Shown here piece by piece: positions 1-14,000 of a DNA stretch of 64,000 bases. The position numbers and the translations under genes were made by a program. The notes under the pieces are model-generated. The model worked only from the letters and a program-made list of their open reading frames with translations, made no database searches and was not told the origin of the DNA. The stretch's first letter is position 1. Every line of letters starts with the position of its first letter. The stretch is taken from positions 21,410,501 to 21,474,500 of the forward strand of contig NC_088113.1 of assembly GCF_036370855.1 (NCBI RefSeq), read 5' to 3'. This DNA is from Dromaius novaehollandiae. Its lineage: Eukaryota > Chordata > Aves > Casuariiformes > Dromaiidae.

Positions 1-2043
1 ACCTGAAGAATCACTTGTTTAGTATTCCCTTGGGAGAACTCATTTTAAGATCTTTTCCCATTAAGTTTTAACAAAAAGTCAATAGAAAACTTGAGCTGTA
101 CCCTATTTTGTTATATGTCTAGATGCTTCACTTCAACAGGGTTTCTATTCTGTAAAAAAGCAGCAGCATTACCATAAGAAAGGCATTACTACAGCCTCTG
201 TCCTGGTTGCAACATATCTGAAAACACATCAACAGTTTTATACCAAGAAGTATTTTTTCCTCCCAAAATTGTAGTTCACAGGCCAAATTTCTACCCCTAA
301 ACTAACTGACAGGCAAGTTGCAAACCAATTTAAAGAAAAGTTCACAGTGAAAACCCTGACAAGTCCTCAACAGCAGCCGTGACCTTTGGACACGGTTTTT
401 CATGGCTGAAAGGATATAGCAAGCTGTATTCCTGTACACTCCAGCTTTTAAGGGTGCTATGAACCAGTCCTACTATCCCAGTCAAAATCCCTAGAGTTTG
501 TTTACTCTGTGAATGACAAATTCAAGATAACCTTTTAATGCCACACACATAGTGCACAAAAAGCCTGCGGTGTCTGGCAAAAAGAATAAAATATTGAACT
601 GTGACGACCGTGAAACTGGTTAGCATAGTAGGCAATTCCCATTGTAAAACAGTAAATCGTTAACAAACATTTACTTGAGAATAATTTCCATTATAGATCA
701 CAGATAAGGCAAGCAGCAGTGTTTGCTACTTTGCAGAAATCAGCATTCAACCAAGGTTAAGTTAGCTACAAGTCAGAACAGCCAAACATGTAAATAGTGT
801 TTTGTAATGGAAACTGCTATGCAATAGAATATTTTTATGTTCTGTTTTTTATATTCTAATCACTGCACACTCAGAAAGAATGAATTATGGTTTCTTTAGT
901 ACATAGTACTACATGGAAAAGTGATAAAAAAGAAAACCAAGACCCCTGCATCAGACCACAACAGCTAGCACTTACCAGTCCTTTTAATATTGCCTATTTC
1001 AAAACATCTCAGAAAAGCAGGCAAGCATCATCTACCTCTTTACAGAGAGCACAAGAAAGTCAAGAATTAAATGATTTTCCCAAGGTCATGAGGCAACAAC
1101 AAGGCAAAAGAAAAGCCGTCAGAAGTCCCAAGTCCAGCAAGCTTCCCATTGGGCCTCACTGCTCCTTCCATTCGCTAATATTTGTCAGGACACAGACACA
1201 AGATCTCTCAAATCATGGCACAATTTTTCAGTTTAATCTACCAGGGAATATTTTAAAAGCAACACAGATTGAGCTCTACTTTTAAAGACTCTGCACAATG
1301 GTAAGCCAAACAGAATTCTATTTATCAGCTGAAGGCTAAGCGCTGAGGCAGCAAAATATTCAAACAACATTGTCCTTGTTTAGGATTACCAAAGTCTTTA
1401 ACATACAGCATAGACAGAAGACTCTGACATGTCCTCAGATCTTTAGAGAAGAAAGAGACAGCCGCACATAGGGGTCAGGTTCAGTGAAACAAGAACTGAT
1501 TCATCATGGAAACATCTTTGGATATTCATATAACCGGATGGGCTACCTACAAACTCAAACCTTGAGAAGACCAAATAAAAATGTATGAATACATGAAGAA
1601 TTTATCACAGTTGTAAATTAGGGTGTAAAATTACAGTGAGCAAGTCCATGGTAAGTGGCTGAAAATATAAGACAACTCAGCCCTCAGTGAAAAAGGGGTA
1701 ACCAGTTTCACTTTTACTGGGACCATTCAAGGTAAAAGTTCCCAGGTAGTCAGGGCTATCAGCTTTGCAGCATACACTTTAGTTGTTCCTGTGTTGTTCA
1801 TCTATCCACACACTAACACAGCCACTCAGATGAAAAGTGCATAAAACAAGAAAGGAGAACACCACCACTGAAAAAAACCAGAATCAATATTACTTGAACA
1901 AAGAAAGCTTTCACTTGAAAAAGGACATGAATTCAGTACGGTGGGAAAGAAGAGAAAAACATATACAGTAGTCTCTGAAACTAGGATATAAGAGATTACA
2001 GAAAAGTCTGTAAAAAGCCTCCCAGAAGAGCGCTGCTTTAACA
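1..2043 (-). other. CTNNBL1 intron 4 (partial), no other gene seen
   Basis: AT-rich intronic sequence. A 132-codon plus-strand open frame at 887-1285 has no domain, no Kozak context and no splice support, so I do not call it. No transposon that I can identify. Confidence 0.7.
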
Positions 2044-2054
2044 GTAAAGGATAT
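2044..2054 (-). other. CTNNBL1: U12-type (minor spliceosome) 5' splice site of CTNNBL1 intron 4
   Basis: Immediately after exon 4 the minus strand reads ATATCCTTTAC. This contains the U12-type AT-AC donor consensus ATATCCTT, and no GT donor fits the reading frame there. Splicing here leaves phase 1, with the codon for the Asp that follows HDNT split g|at. The matching branch point and AC acceptor lie left of base 1, so only the donor is visible. Confidence 0.85.
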
Positions 2055-5000
2055 CTGTGTTGTCGTGTCCGAGGAGCCCGAGGAGAGACTGCACCGCGTT
2101 CAGCTCCACCAGCAGGTGATACAGGTCCGGCATAGTCGCAATCACGTGCATCTCCTGGATGATGTCATTTAAATCCAGCTCAGATTCCATAAACCTAATG
2201 CAAGACAACAACTGTTAACAAAGAGGCAAGTACATCAGCTGTGCTTAGCAGACACCGCCCTTCCAGCAGGGAGAACGAGGCATTCCACGAGACACCGGGC
2301 AAGACGTTGGCACCCAGCTACACGCAACCCCGCTCCGGTCACCTCGCAGTCACCGACTCGGAACTCACTACCAGCAGTTTGTGCCTCCTTCTGTCCTGCT
2401 GCTGCCCCTTCAAGTTTAAGCATACAGTAGTATAACCCTTCCTAGAATATAATTTACACACTTAAATAAGTAGATCCAGTCCAATTCCATAAATCTGAAA
2501 GTTATAGAACTTCCAAAAAAGATCAAGAAGTTGTAACTACACAAAGAAAGCCCCGCATATATTTAAAAAAAAAAAAAAAAAAAAACTCTCAAGAGTGATG
2601 CACTTTCCCTGACTATCACATACTGATCAGCACAGCTGATCATTCTCTCCTGCCAACTGGTAATAAGCCTGATGTTGGGAACAGCTAGTTAGCTCACATT
2701 TCTGACAACAAAGCCATTTATTTAAATACCTAATAAAAAAAGAAAATTTACAAAACCTTATTTAATTATTGTGCTCTCAAAATGCAAAGAACATAAACTA
2801 GATTTTTACTGTTGAAATTTCATAATCTAACATATAAACAGCAAGAATTTAATAAACCAGAACTTTTCCAACCATTGCTTACTATTTTCTTCTCCATGCT
2901 GCAGTTGCAAGTGACATCTTTTCACCATATACTTGTCAGCAGCAGCAGTTTCAATAATGCCATTTTTAATTAACAATGTTAGTTTCAAACACAGTTTATA
3001 AGAACTACATGATATTAACTATGATTACGTAAGTTTAATGTAATCAAAAACATCTGTATACTCAAGAAATTGATTTAGGGCTGAAGCAAAGCAAAGGACA
3101 AAAGGGCAATACAGAGGGGCTGAGCACGATCTTACTTCTCTGGATTGTCAGGGAACTTGATGCGCAGCTCCTGGTTTTTGTAAGACCTCTTCTCAAAGGT
3201 GAGAATCATCTTTTTCACTGAACTTTCATCTAAAGGTTCCTCCTAATCAAATTGCAAAACACAGAGCTTAACATTTGGATGGTTGGAACAATTTCCTGAC
3301 AAAAAGCAAAAGAATAATCAATATTCTGGATGTGATAAGACTGTACAGGCCCACATCCATTAGGGATACAGCAAAGGAACAAATTGCAATCACTGGAAGT
3401 CTCACTGTAGAAAGCTGACAAAACTCATACACCATTACCATTCATTTATTGATTTGCTCCAACTTTGATCAGAGCAAGTTCCCCAGAGCAAACCCTTGTA
3501 AATTGGGTTTTTATAAATCAGAGGTTTACCAACTGAAGGTTCTTTGTAAGAGAACCAGAAGAGCTTCACTACACTTTCTGAAACTGAGTATTAATGAAAA
3601 AAATTTAGTTTTGCAGTGGCCCATCTTCCTGGAGCTATCTTTTACACCTATGTTATTAATTAGCACCATCAGCTTTTCATGAGCCTTTCTGCTACTGACC
3701 TCTGACAGCAAATCTGCGTTAGCAGTTTCTATATAGGAAGTTTCCCTTCAGAATTCTATTGTAACATTTCCTATGTTTAACTGCCCTGAGCTTATGCTCT
3801 TTCGTATTTTCCTCACTTTGTCACTTGGACAACCTTTCACTTTTATTTTAAAGTCTTCTCTCTCTGTTTTTTCTTTTTTTTTTTTTTTTTTTTTAAAGAT
3901 CTTATTCTTTCTTTTTTATTTCTGGAGTTCTTCTGAAGTCCTTCTCAGCTGACATTTACATACACTCTGTTTAATTAAACATTGATACAAGATTTTTTTG
4001 TGCAACCTCTTCCCCCTTCTACAAGTATGCTGAACTTGGCTAATCACTATTACAAAGAAGTTCTCAAAAAAGAAAAAACAACAACAAAAAAGACCCTCCA
4101 CATCTTAACCTAAGTTATGCATCCCCAGTTCAGGATTAAATCAAGAGTTGCTTCTGGCTCTTGAGGATTCTTTGATTAGTGACTAAGCAACAATCTTTTA
4201 TGAGATCTAAAATTTAAATTCCTCCAGCAGGCCCCATTGCAATAACAACACCAGTCAATATGAAGATAGTCTTCCATTATTACTGGATTTCCCACTTTCT
4301 CGACTCTAATCTGCCTCACATCACTGTCCCATTCAGGTAATCAATACTACAGTCCCCAAACTATGTGCATTGAAATTCCTTTGTAGAAAGAATAGATACT
4401 GTCACATATGCTGACACTGTAACCTTTTTTATTTTATTCGATTCTCTGCTTTAATAAATTCCATTATACTATATCCATTAGTTTGCTCTATATCTTGTAT
4501 TTAAGATGTGTCCAGTATTAAGTGTCCCACAGATTAGCTTCCTTCCATCAAATTTACTGATATAGTAAGTATCTCTGAAATAAAAGAGCATTTCAAAGGC
4601 ACCTACATAAACTACATTCCAAGATAATAAACACAAGATTTTGGTTCTAAAGAACCCTTGGACTTCTATCACTTAAAACGCCTGGATACGTAAACTGTAC
4701 TTGACAAATACAACACTGCACGCTGCGGGAATCCGCAAGACTCCAGCCAGTCAACAGAGCTTTCGGCTATATCCATTCATCCTGGAGCTCAAATGCTAGA
4801 GAAATCCTGTATTATCTTTCTCAGCTATCAGCAACAACTGTAATGGCAATGCCTCAACATCAAAAAAACAAAGGAGATTTCAGAGACAAATGCTAGCAAT
4901 GCTGTATACAAAGGACAATGATATTTTACAAACCCACATGATTCTGCAGTGGTGAATATCACTTGTTTTTATCAAGCAGGACACAGGCAGCAGGAAGCAA

Positions 5001-8000
5001 ATATCTTCTAGATTTATACCAATCCACGTGTCACATTTATAAAGTGATCTTTTCCCTGGCCCTTGGCAGAAAGGCCAGTGCTGCATTGGATTTCTGTCTC
5101 CAAGGCTTGAAATCATTTACCCTTGACAGCTGCTACCCCCCTCCTCTGACCCAAGACCTTTCTTCTACAGAAGAATGTTTGCTTATTTGCTGCTGCTGCT
5201 GCACAGCTAGAAAAAGGGGGACAGTGGGAGAAGCTGGATGGCTGAGTGTACTGATGAGAACAACAGAAAACTAATTAGAATACAAAAGCTATTTCCTAAC
5301 CACACATTTTAGAAGGCAATTAGGTATTCTTAGCATAAAACGGAGATTAGGCTTTAAAAAATATACATATATATATAATGTATATTTGTCTTTTAAACAC
5401 CCCCATTCCCTCTTTAAAACTTCAGAGGATATATTTGGGAAGCCCTGTTTTAAATCACTGAATAACCTACAGGGTAAGAAAGTAAAACCACAACCTTAAG
5501 CTGCATGTGGCACGTGAAAGTGCTCAGCCAGTCTCATCATCCAAACAGAATGAAATGTAAATCACAGAGAAGTAATTTAGTTATTGTTTATTTCTCATTG
5601 TTAATATACCTTTCCAAATATTTTCTCCTTTTCCCTCCAATTATTTACAGTGAGAAAAGTATAATGACAAGTAAGAGCATGAAGAGTTTTATACTGGCAT
5701 TATCTTAGAAAAGGGACAACTTTGAATTCAAACAGGTATAGACAATTTATTTTTCTTCTTAAGAGTGAGACTATGACAAAACCTTCCTTTGAACAAAGGG
5801 CAACTTTTCTCTCCAGCCTCCTCTTTCCCACGTAACGCTAGTGATTTACCTCTTCCTCTTCCTCTTCTCCATCCCTTTCCATTATCTGGAGAAGTTTCTT
5901 CTTCTCATCATCAGTTTCTTCCAGTGCAACAGACTCCTCTTCTCGGTGGCGACTATGTTCTCGTGCGCTAGCTTGTTTCCTCCGTGCTTTGATTTCTTCT
6001 TCCTCTTCATCACGGGGTCTTTTTGTCCCTCTGTTAGGCTAAAGGCAGAAAAATAAGGTGAATGAATACAAACCTTTGTTGACCCTTGCGAACCAGAACA
6101 CCAATACTACATTACCTACTGAGGAAATTCTCACAAGTTATTTAAAAGATTTGATTACACTGTGCTTAGCAACTCTGAAAACTGGAAGAGAAATTAATTT
6201 AGTGAAGCAGAACATCAAATGAACAGATGAATAACTCTACCAAGAGCTATGTCAACATCCTACCTCATTTGATCCATGAATATGATTCATGGGAAAAATA
6301 TCTTCACAGTGAAAAAACACAAGCATTTCAAAGACAAGGAGCGTCCAAACTGAACTGACCATTGGTTATACAGCAGATGAGCTTCACTGGAAATCAAGGA
6401 TCCAAAGTCAGCTACGACAACTGAGACAGCTTCTTGTTTGTAAAACAGATGACCAATATACTCAAGCATATAGAAGTCAAAGATAAGTTTTTTACCCACC
6501 TAACATACAAGCTTATTTTGAATTCTTGTTGTACCCCAATTCCCCTTGACTTCTCCTATCCTTCTGCCTAGAGTTTGCTCGCCCTGAATGCAGAATCAAA
6601 GCCCCAGTCAGGGTATGGAGGACAAGAGTACTGCTGCTTACTGCAATCCTGCAGAGGCTGGGAACCCATTTAAGCAGCACATGTACCTTTACAGTTTGCT
6701 TGGAACAACCTATTATTTTATTTGACAATTTCTAATTAATTGGCAAAAATCAAAGGTGACTTGCCAGGGACAAGAGAAAGTGCACTAACCCTAATCTCAT
6801 TTTAATTAAGGTAGAAAAGCATGAAACTGTTTGCATTGGAAAAAAACACACTCCCTCTTCAAAAATTGCAAGGATATGAAATTTGGTCTCCCTTACTTCT
6901 TTCTGAAGGACAACCAGGTTGAAACAGAAGTACTCTATTCACTGTACCTACAGGAAAACAAGGCTCGTTCATTATTATCTAACCAGAGCCTGTGTGCTAA
7001 GAACAACAAAAACCAATAGGATAAATAATTTTACTTTCTATGCGCTCCTTAAGTTGCCTTGTAGATAATGCCATAACCTTATTAGAACTAATATTCAACC
7101 AACCCATTTCATAAAATATTATCTGGTAGGGAAGACCCAACGAAGACCCAACACTTCCATGAACGTAAGGCCCACTGTTTCATTGCACTTTGGATTCTTC
7201 TTGATTTTGATTGAAAGCTAGATAGATAAGGGGGGGGAAGGAAGTGAAATAGGTGACAGTGTCCATCTCCTGCCAGGCCCAATAAGGGGATGGGCCTCGG
7301 AGGGAATTTCAGCTCCCCAGCAGGTTGGGAACTTTTAGCCCCCCGAGGGCACTAAATCTGTCAGGCTTAGAAGGGAGACCTGCCGTGAGTCTGACTAACC
7401 GAGCATGCTGCAGACCAGCCAACAGCGCCGCTCTGCATAGAGCCGGAGAGCATTTCTGTAGCTATTTATATTAAAATAAACAAAAAGCTAGCAACTGAAA
7501 ACTCAGCTCTCACAAGGGAGAGATGTAACTGCCCGCAAAAAACACCAAAGAACACCTGAAGTTTTAAATATAATGACAGGCAAACAGGACAGCAGGCTGA
7601 ACAAAATTATGTTATATTTTTAGGGCATCAGTGCTGTTGTCCCTTTCAGTAAGAAACAGAATCAAGGTTCTTGCTATGTAGGATCACAAAGTTTCAGACA
7701 ACATATTAGCACAAATCTAAGCTCTAGATGCTTGCTCCCAGCTAGATCTATTCAAACTTGGTTATCTATCTTCTCCCTTGCTACATTTTCTCTGCTGTTT
7801 CAGTTATAGATGGTACGTTCCTGACAGACTCCTCTAAAGTGCTCCCGTGCACTTTTAAAGCAGTTACTGAGGTCATAATTCAATAGCCATGAAGTAGTAC
7901 CATACTTGGAGATTTTCTGAAATGAAAAAAGTTATTTACTTGGAGGGTTTTGTGTACTTTTTTTTTTAAGCAGACTTCTATTACAAATCTTCTGGGTATA

Positions 8001-11000
8001 TTGAGATATAATTACGCATAGATCAACTTTGAAACAAGTGTGTCATCGCCAGCAAACAATAATTTAAACCCTCCCAAACTAGCTAGCAACTCCCTCCTCC
8101 TCCCCCCCCCAAAAAAAAAGAACACAGATGTTTTTCTAAATGGCATCATCTAAGGAAAAAAAAACTAAGTAAACAGATGTGCCTCACTCAGCGTCCTTAA
8201 CAGCAGGCAGGTCTTTGTCCTTCATATGTCCTTCTGCTCCTTCATACGTCCTTCTGCTCCCTCCTCAACGTGCAATATTAAGAACTACCCAATACATCCT
8301 ATATCACCTTTGACAGATGCTTAACATTACAAACACCGATATAAAAATTAGCAGCACAAGAAGTCCTGAAATTTACAGAGAAAAGCCCAACAACAGTTGC
8401 CTTGGACTTTCCTACTTTAAGCTTTTGGATCTCATTCCTCTCTCTCATTCCTAAACTTTAAAAGAAAAAACAAAAGATCCAGTGAGACTCTGGCTGTAAT
8501 GCGGGACCAAGGGAGCCGGTGGTTTGTCAGATGCAAAGCGGTGTGCCATAGAAAGGGACTGTATCACCAGAACAAGATCTAAATTAAAACTCCATCATAA
8601 AGCCAACTCCATTTCCTCCGAGTACGCAATCTACAGTATCAGAATTTGCAATCTGTTTCCAACTCAATTATTTTATCCTTTTTTGCAGTATGCATTGTTG
8701 GGGGGAGGAATCTTCTATAACACATAATAGAAGTCATTACGATAAATTATGAAAATGCCCAGCGTGCAATTATTAATGCTGCCAACATATTGGCAATAGA
8801 CAGTAATTGAATTCCCAGGTAAACTTTATTAAGCAGGCATTAAGGTTCCTCCTTTTGTTATTGATGTTATGCTAAACCTTACTAAATATATTGCAGTTAT
8901 CCAACAAGCATTAATAAAAACTAAAACCAAGGCATAAGTAAAACAGCTGTGTTTCTGCTCGTTTTACAAAAGATGCACAGTCACGAACAACTGATTTAAG
9001 ACAAACATTAAACTTCCACTCTTTGATTTCCAGTTCTGTTTTGCCTTTCTATTTTCTAAGGGATTGCTACTAACCAACAAGAGTTAAGCCTGTACACTGT
9101 TGAACTGGCACGTTTCACTAAGCAACCACATATATTGTATGTAAACATTTATTTAAACAATTTCACAGTTTCACACACCTACTCAAGTTTTGACTTTTTG
9201 GTAGAAAACGCCGAGTTAATCATGTTTAATAAACAAACATCTATCATTTTCTTCCCATCTTGGCTGTGCTAAGGTGAATTTGATTAGAAGCTGGAACTTA
9301 TTAGAATTTATTAGAAAAGTATGCAAGAAAAGCATTTACTTTTTTTTTAATTAGTTAAGCTTAATTTTGTCTTATTGAGTGCAGTTCACTCACTGCAATT
9401 TATTCAGGAGAGGTTTTCATTTAAATCTAATACTGATATCATCAAGCAAAAACCAGCCAATATAATAAGGTGTTAGAAAAAAAAAAAAGAAAACATATTC
9501 TGATATTTATAAAATACTATAAAATAAAATGAAAGCTGCCAGTTGGCCTAGGGAGAATTCTCTCTCTCCTTTCTGCACTATTCTTCAGTTGTGCTTGGTT
9601 TTGATATTAATTGAAATATCCCAGCCCTCTGCTACAGACTGGAATTGGAAGCTTCAAGATAGCAGATCCTTTCTAGAAGTAAGCAGTGAAACAAAGGTCT
9701 TCATTTTCGCATGAACATATAACTCAAGGTCCTCAAACAGCAGAAATGAAAGCCCTCTCCCCCTGTGTTGCAAAGGTGAGCAAAATTATGTCCTAAATCA
9801 GAGAGCAATGCAGGGCCCCTGCCTCGCCTTCCTTGGAGCAGTGATTACACATCAATACCAAGATTAAATATCCCATTGAAATCTGAACACACATTGTTTA
9901 GACCCCTGATTGTTTCCTCCAAACATCAGGAAGGTTTAGAGAAATCTCACTAACATAGTTCCATATTACTAAGACATCTGCTTTGTAAGTAACCTTGTTA
10001 TCGAGAAGCTCAGAAATTATTTGTTAACAAAATCTGAAATAAATCTTCATAAGTGATACAGCTTCTTTTGCGAGCACATCTCGGCCAATGGCAACCCGTT
10101 CAAAGGAGCCACTGAAGGAAACTACGTATGTCCTGCTGATTGAGGACGTCTGAAAGCAGGCCCGAAGTCTCCAGGGGCATCTTCACTAACTCCTTTTGTT
10201 TTCAGTATTTGTGACAAACCAAGCTACTCTCAATCCTGCTTTTCAGTGTTTTTCCTGAAGCACGGCACTTTCAGGTGGTACAGAATCTAAACATTAAAAA
10301 CTCAAAGATCTGTTACAAGGAAAATCTGGACACTTCCTGAGAGCTTCAAAATTGTACAGACTGAAGCAAATGAAGGGAAACACCTGCACTGCAGCTACGT
10401 GGATACTGTTTATTACTTTAAGGGAGAATTATTTCCTTTCCTCTACACCTTTTCAGCTTGCTACTGTGAAAAACATGTAGGCAAGGAAAAGACAAGAAAA
10501 CAAAATCTTAAGTTTCACCTTCCCATCCTAAATTAGAGCTACCATTTAATAATAAAAACAAGCAAACAATATATAGAACAGCCAACAGATGCATGTTTGC
10601 ACAGAGGGGACAAAGACTGGCAATAACTCATCTATTCCTGCAGTTGCTTTATTTTGAACCGATGCAAAAACAGATGAGGAGCCAGATGACAGCCACCAAA
10701 AGCTTTAAAAAGACCAAGTCTTTTATGAGCAAACACCAAGAAACTAGAACACAGTCTTTAGCAGAGACAGCAATCTTTCTTCCTTCTCTACGGCAGCAGT
10801 CAGAACGCTCCAAGCTGCGCGCTCAGAACCTCAGATAACCAGAACCAACCCTAAAAAGCGGTTGCTATTGCTAGGACCGCTCACGTGGCAGCTGCACACT
10901 GCCCTGTCTCGTCTCAGGTCTCTAGAGGCAACCGCACTCACCAGCACACCTCAAAAACAAACAGCAAACTTGCCTGCAGCTATGCAAATTATGAATTGTA

Positions 11001-14000
11001 TCCAGAAAAAGAGAAAAGAAAAGAAAAATCTACTAAACCAAACAAGAATTTCTGAACTTCCAGCTACCTGCTGTAAGACGTCTGGAAGTTCAGAAGACAG
11101 ACTTGCCTCTCCCCCCAGCTTTATATCGGTCTCCGACATGTCTATGGCAACAGTGAATGAAATTTAGTCTGATACACCAGACTTGCACATTAAGAGCTCC
11201 AAAACAAGCTGAGGAACCACGTGTGAAGAGGACAGAAGAGCAGCAGGTACTGGGAGGTGGCAGAGGAGGATTTTTAACCTTGACAGACTTTAACACACAT
11301 TCCGGTTTGGCAGCAAAAGACTACACACAGAAATGTAAGCATAAGGCTTACTTGCACCTTCATTAACTCAACAAAAAGAGCACTCCAGCTGGGGCAGCAA
11401 GTCCGGGGAAGCACGGAGCCCACAGACAACCTGGCAGAACGCAGAGGCCGAGGCTGCTCACAACGTTACATCGAAGACGCGACGAGAGCTGCTAGGCTAA
11501 TAAGGCCGCAAGCAGTCAACAACCCACTACAGCTCAACTGAACTGCCTCTGCCATCAAACGCACTCATTATATTAGCAAATTCATGGTAAACTATCTACA
11601 CCAGCAGCAGCAATGAGTAGGTACCTGCACTGATATACAGGGATCCATCCCACTACAAACTATATTTAACCAAATCAAACAACAGGAAGACAGCCCAGCT
11701 CAGTGAAGTCAGACCTTACCTCATTATTTTCGGCTTTTCCCTTTGTTGTTTGATTTTACGAATATTTAAAAACAGCAATTTGTAATCATTGCACAGTCGT
11801 GAAATCTGCATTTAGTGAGAATTAAAATAATCTCCCTTCCTCCCTCCCGAGACAATTGAAAGAGATGTCTGAAAATAACGGGAGTTGGCTTTGTCCCCCT
11901 TAATTACCCACTGCAATCAGAAACCAGACACAGAGGATCTGGGCACAGTCTTTCTGGGCAGAACAGCAGCAATATTTAATCATCGGTTTAGACCATCTGC
12001 AACTGTTTTGCAGCAACACAAAGTTTATGGATTCCTGAGCTTTGTATAAACTGCCAGGTGCTGGAGCCTGTTTAATTGTATTTTCTGTTGCAAGGGGTTC
12101 CTCTTCCTATTCCGATTGGCACTTGGTGCTGAACTGGCAGCACTGTGCCTGAAATCTCCCATGCCAAGTTTGGCACTAAGGGAGAACATCATCTTGATTA
12201 AGCAAGGGCACAGATTAAACATTTAGAGACAAATTTGAAACAATGTAAGAGAAAAGCAATTATTGTGGTTTGTGCTGAGGGAAGCTGAGAAGAGCGACTC
12301 ATTTGCAGCAACAGATTAAAAATCAGACAGCTGAAGTGCACACCACCCATCATCGAGCCCACTCTTCTGACAGCAGTTGCCACCCCTGCAGCAAGGATGA
12401 ATGAAGAAATCTTGAACCAGCATGCTTTTCAGTCTGATATAGGAAAGCACCCTGACCTCAAATCCAGTTAAACTTAAAACATCAGACAGAAAATTGGAGC
12501 AGTTCAGGAGCTGTTTTATGAGCTACTAAGTCATCCCTGTCTCAGAAGCAGCAGCGCTGTCAGATGGGTAGAGCAGACAGCTTGGAGCAATACTTACTTC
12601 ATCTAGCTGGTTTCATCCTGCCACGCACAAGTCAGACCCCTCTCTGTAGCACAGTCGCAACAGAAAAGAAGCTGGATTATTTTGAATTTTACTTGTTCAG
12701 CAGAGAAGAATGCACATTTCCAGAAGTCGTATCTTTGGTGTGAGGGCACCTGCTTTGCCTTTCTCTGCAACAGCAGTGGCAGGGGCCTGATCTTTCTAGG
12801 ATGGAAGCAGGTGAAACCTATAGTTTGTATCTTTAGTTTCTATGTTTCAGCCATATGTCCTTTCATAGAAGCGATTCTCATCTTTGCAAAATCGTAGCTA
12901 TTTATCTGCCTTCTGCCCCCTCCCCCCCCACATATTCACCTTTTTACCTAGTTCCATAGGTCCAACTTCAATGATGCCAGAAATCCAGCGCTTTTTCCTG
13001 AAGTGTTATCTAATCTGACACAGGAAGTCATTTGTATTCAACTAAGAGACCAGAAAAGCAGAAAGCCAGCACAACACCTTAAAGAAGGATTTCAATACTT
13101 GATCAAAAAGTGCAGAATGTTTTGTCCCACAACTACAGAATAAGTTCAGCGGCAAGAAAAGAATTCAAAACCATAATAGCTGGCAGCAAAACAAGATTTC
13201 TTTACCTCCACAAAATAAAGCCCTTCGCTATGTTGTCATAAACAATTACCCACATCACAGTACAGAAAGCTCATCCAGTGAAAACCTGGAGCACCAAAAG
13301 ACATACAGAAGTCAAAGTGATCCAAGTTATTAAGTGAATGTGTACACTTCCCTCCAGAGTGAAAGGGAATCACGAGGACTTTACATTTTCAAAACTACAG
13401 AAAAACAAGAATGAACACACAGACTAGAAGCAGATTAAAAAAATTGAAAGAAATGAGTTCAACACAGTTTTACTTCTCTACTCTTCAGGTGTAAATTGCA
13501 TCACAAAACACGTAAACAACAGCATAATTAACAACAGCTGAGGCAGAGAAGACTAAGGAATTAAAGGTACATGAGAAATGATTGTTCTAATTTAATACTG
13601 AAAAATCACAGGGGAAAATGGGAAGTAGAGAAATACAGAAGTATAAGAAATCTCATAATAGCACCATTACACTGTCAGTGCTAGACAAACAGATGAAATA
13701 GGAAGGACATTATAAACAGATAAGGTCAGTGAGATGGACATGGCAGCCCACAGAACCTTAAGAAAGGAAGAAAATGTTGTACTGAAGCTGAAATAAGTAG
13801 GAATCTGGTGAGTCTGCAAAGAATAATTATTCGTACAGCAATGTTCCAGAGTATTTTTTTCCTGCGGTATCAAAACAGAGAAAATTCTTAAATCCAAAAG
13901 GTAGTTTTCCCTGTTTCCCTATGCATCTCAAAATAACACATTCTAAAAACAAAAACATGTCCTGAACAACATGGTGCTTTTCTCACATCTAAATAGAACA

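Noticed and set aside
887-1285. 132-codon plus-strand open frame in CTNNBL1 intron 4
   Set aside because: Antisense to the intron, no domain, no splice or promoter support, low-complexity composition. Likely chance.
3868-3894. Poly-T followed by AAAGAT here and a similar poly-T plus AAAGAT at 61671-61700, considered as shared retroposon tails
   Set aside because: No homology beyond the T run and six bases, and no target-site duplication seen.
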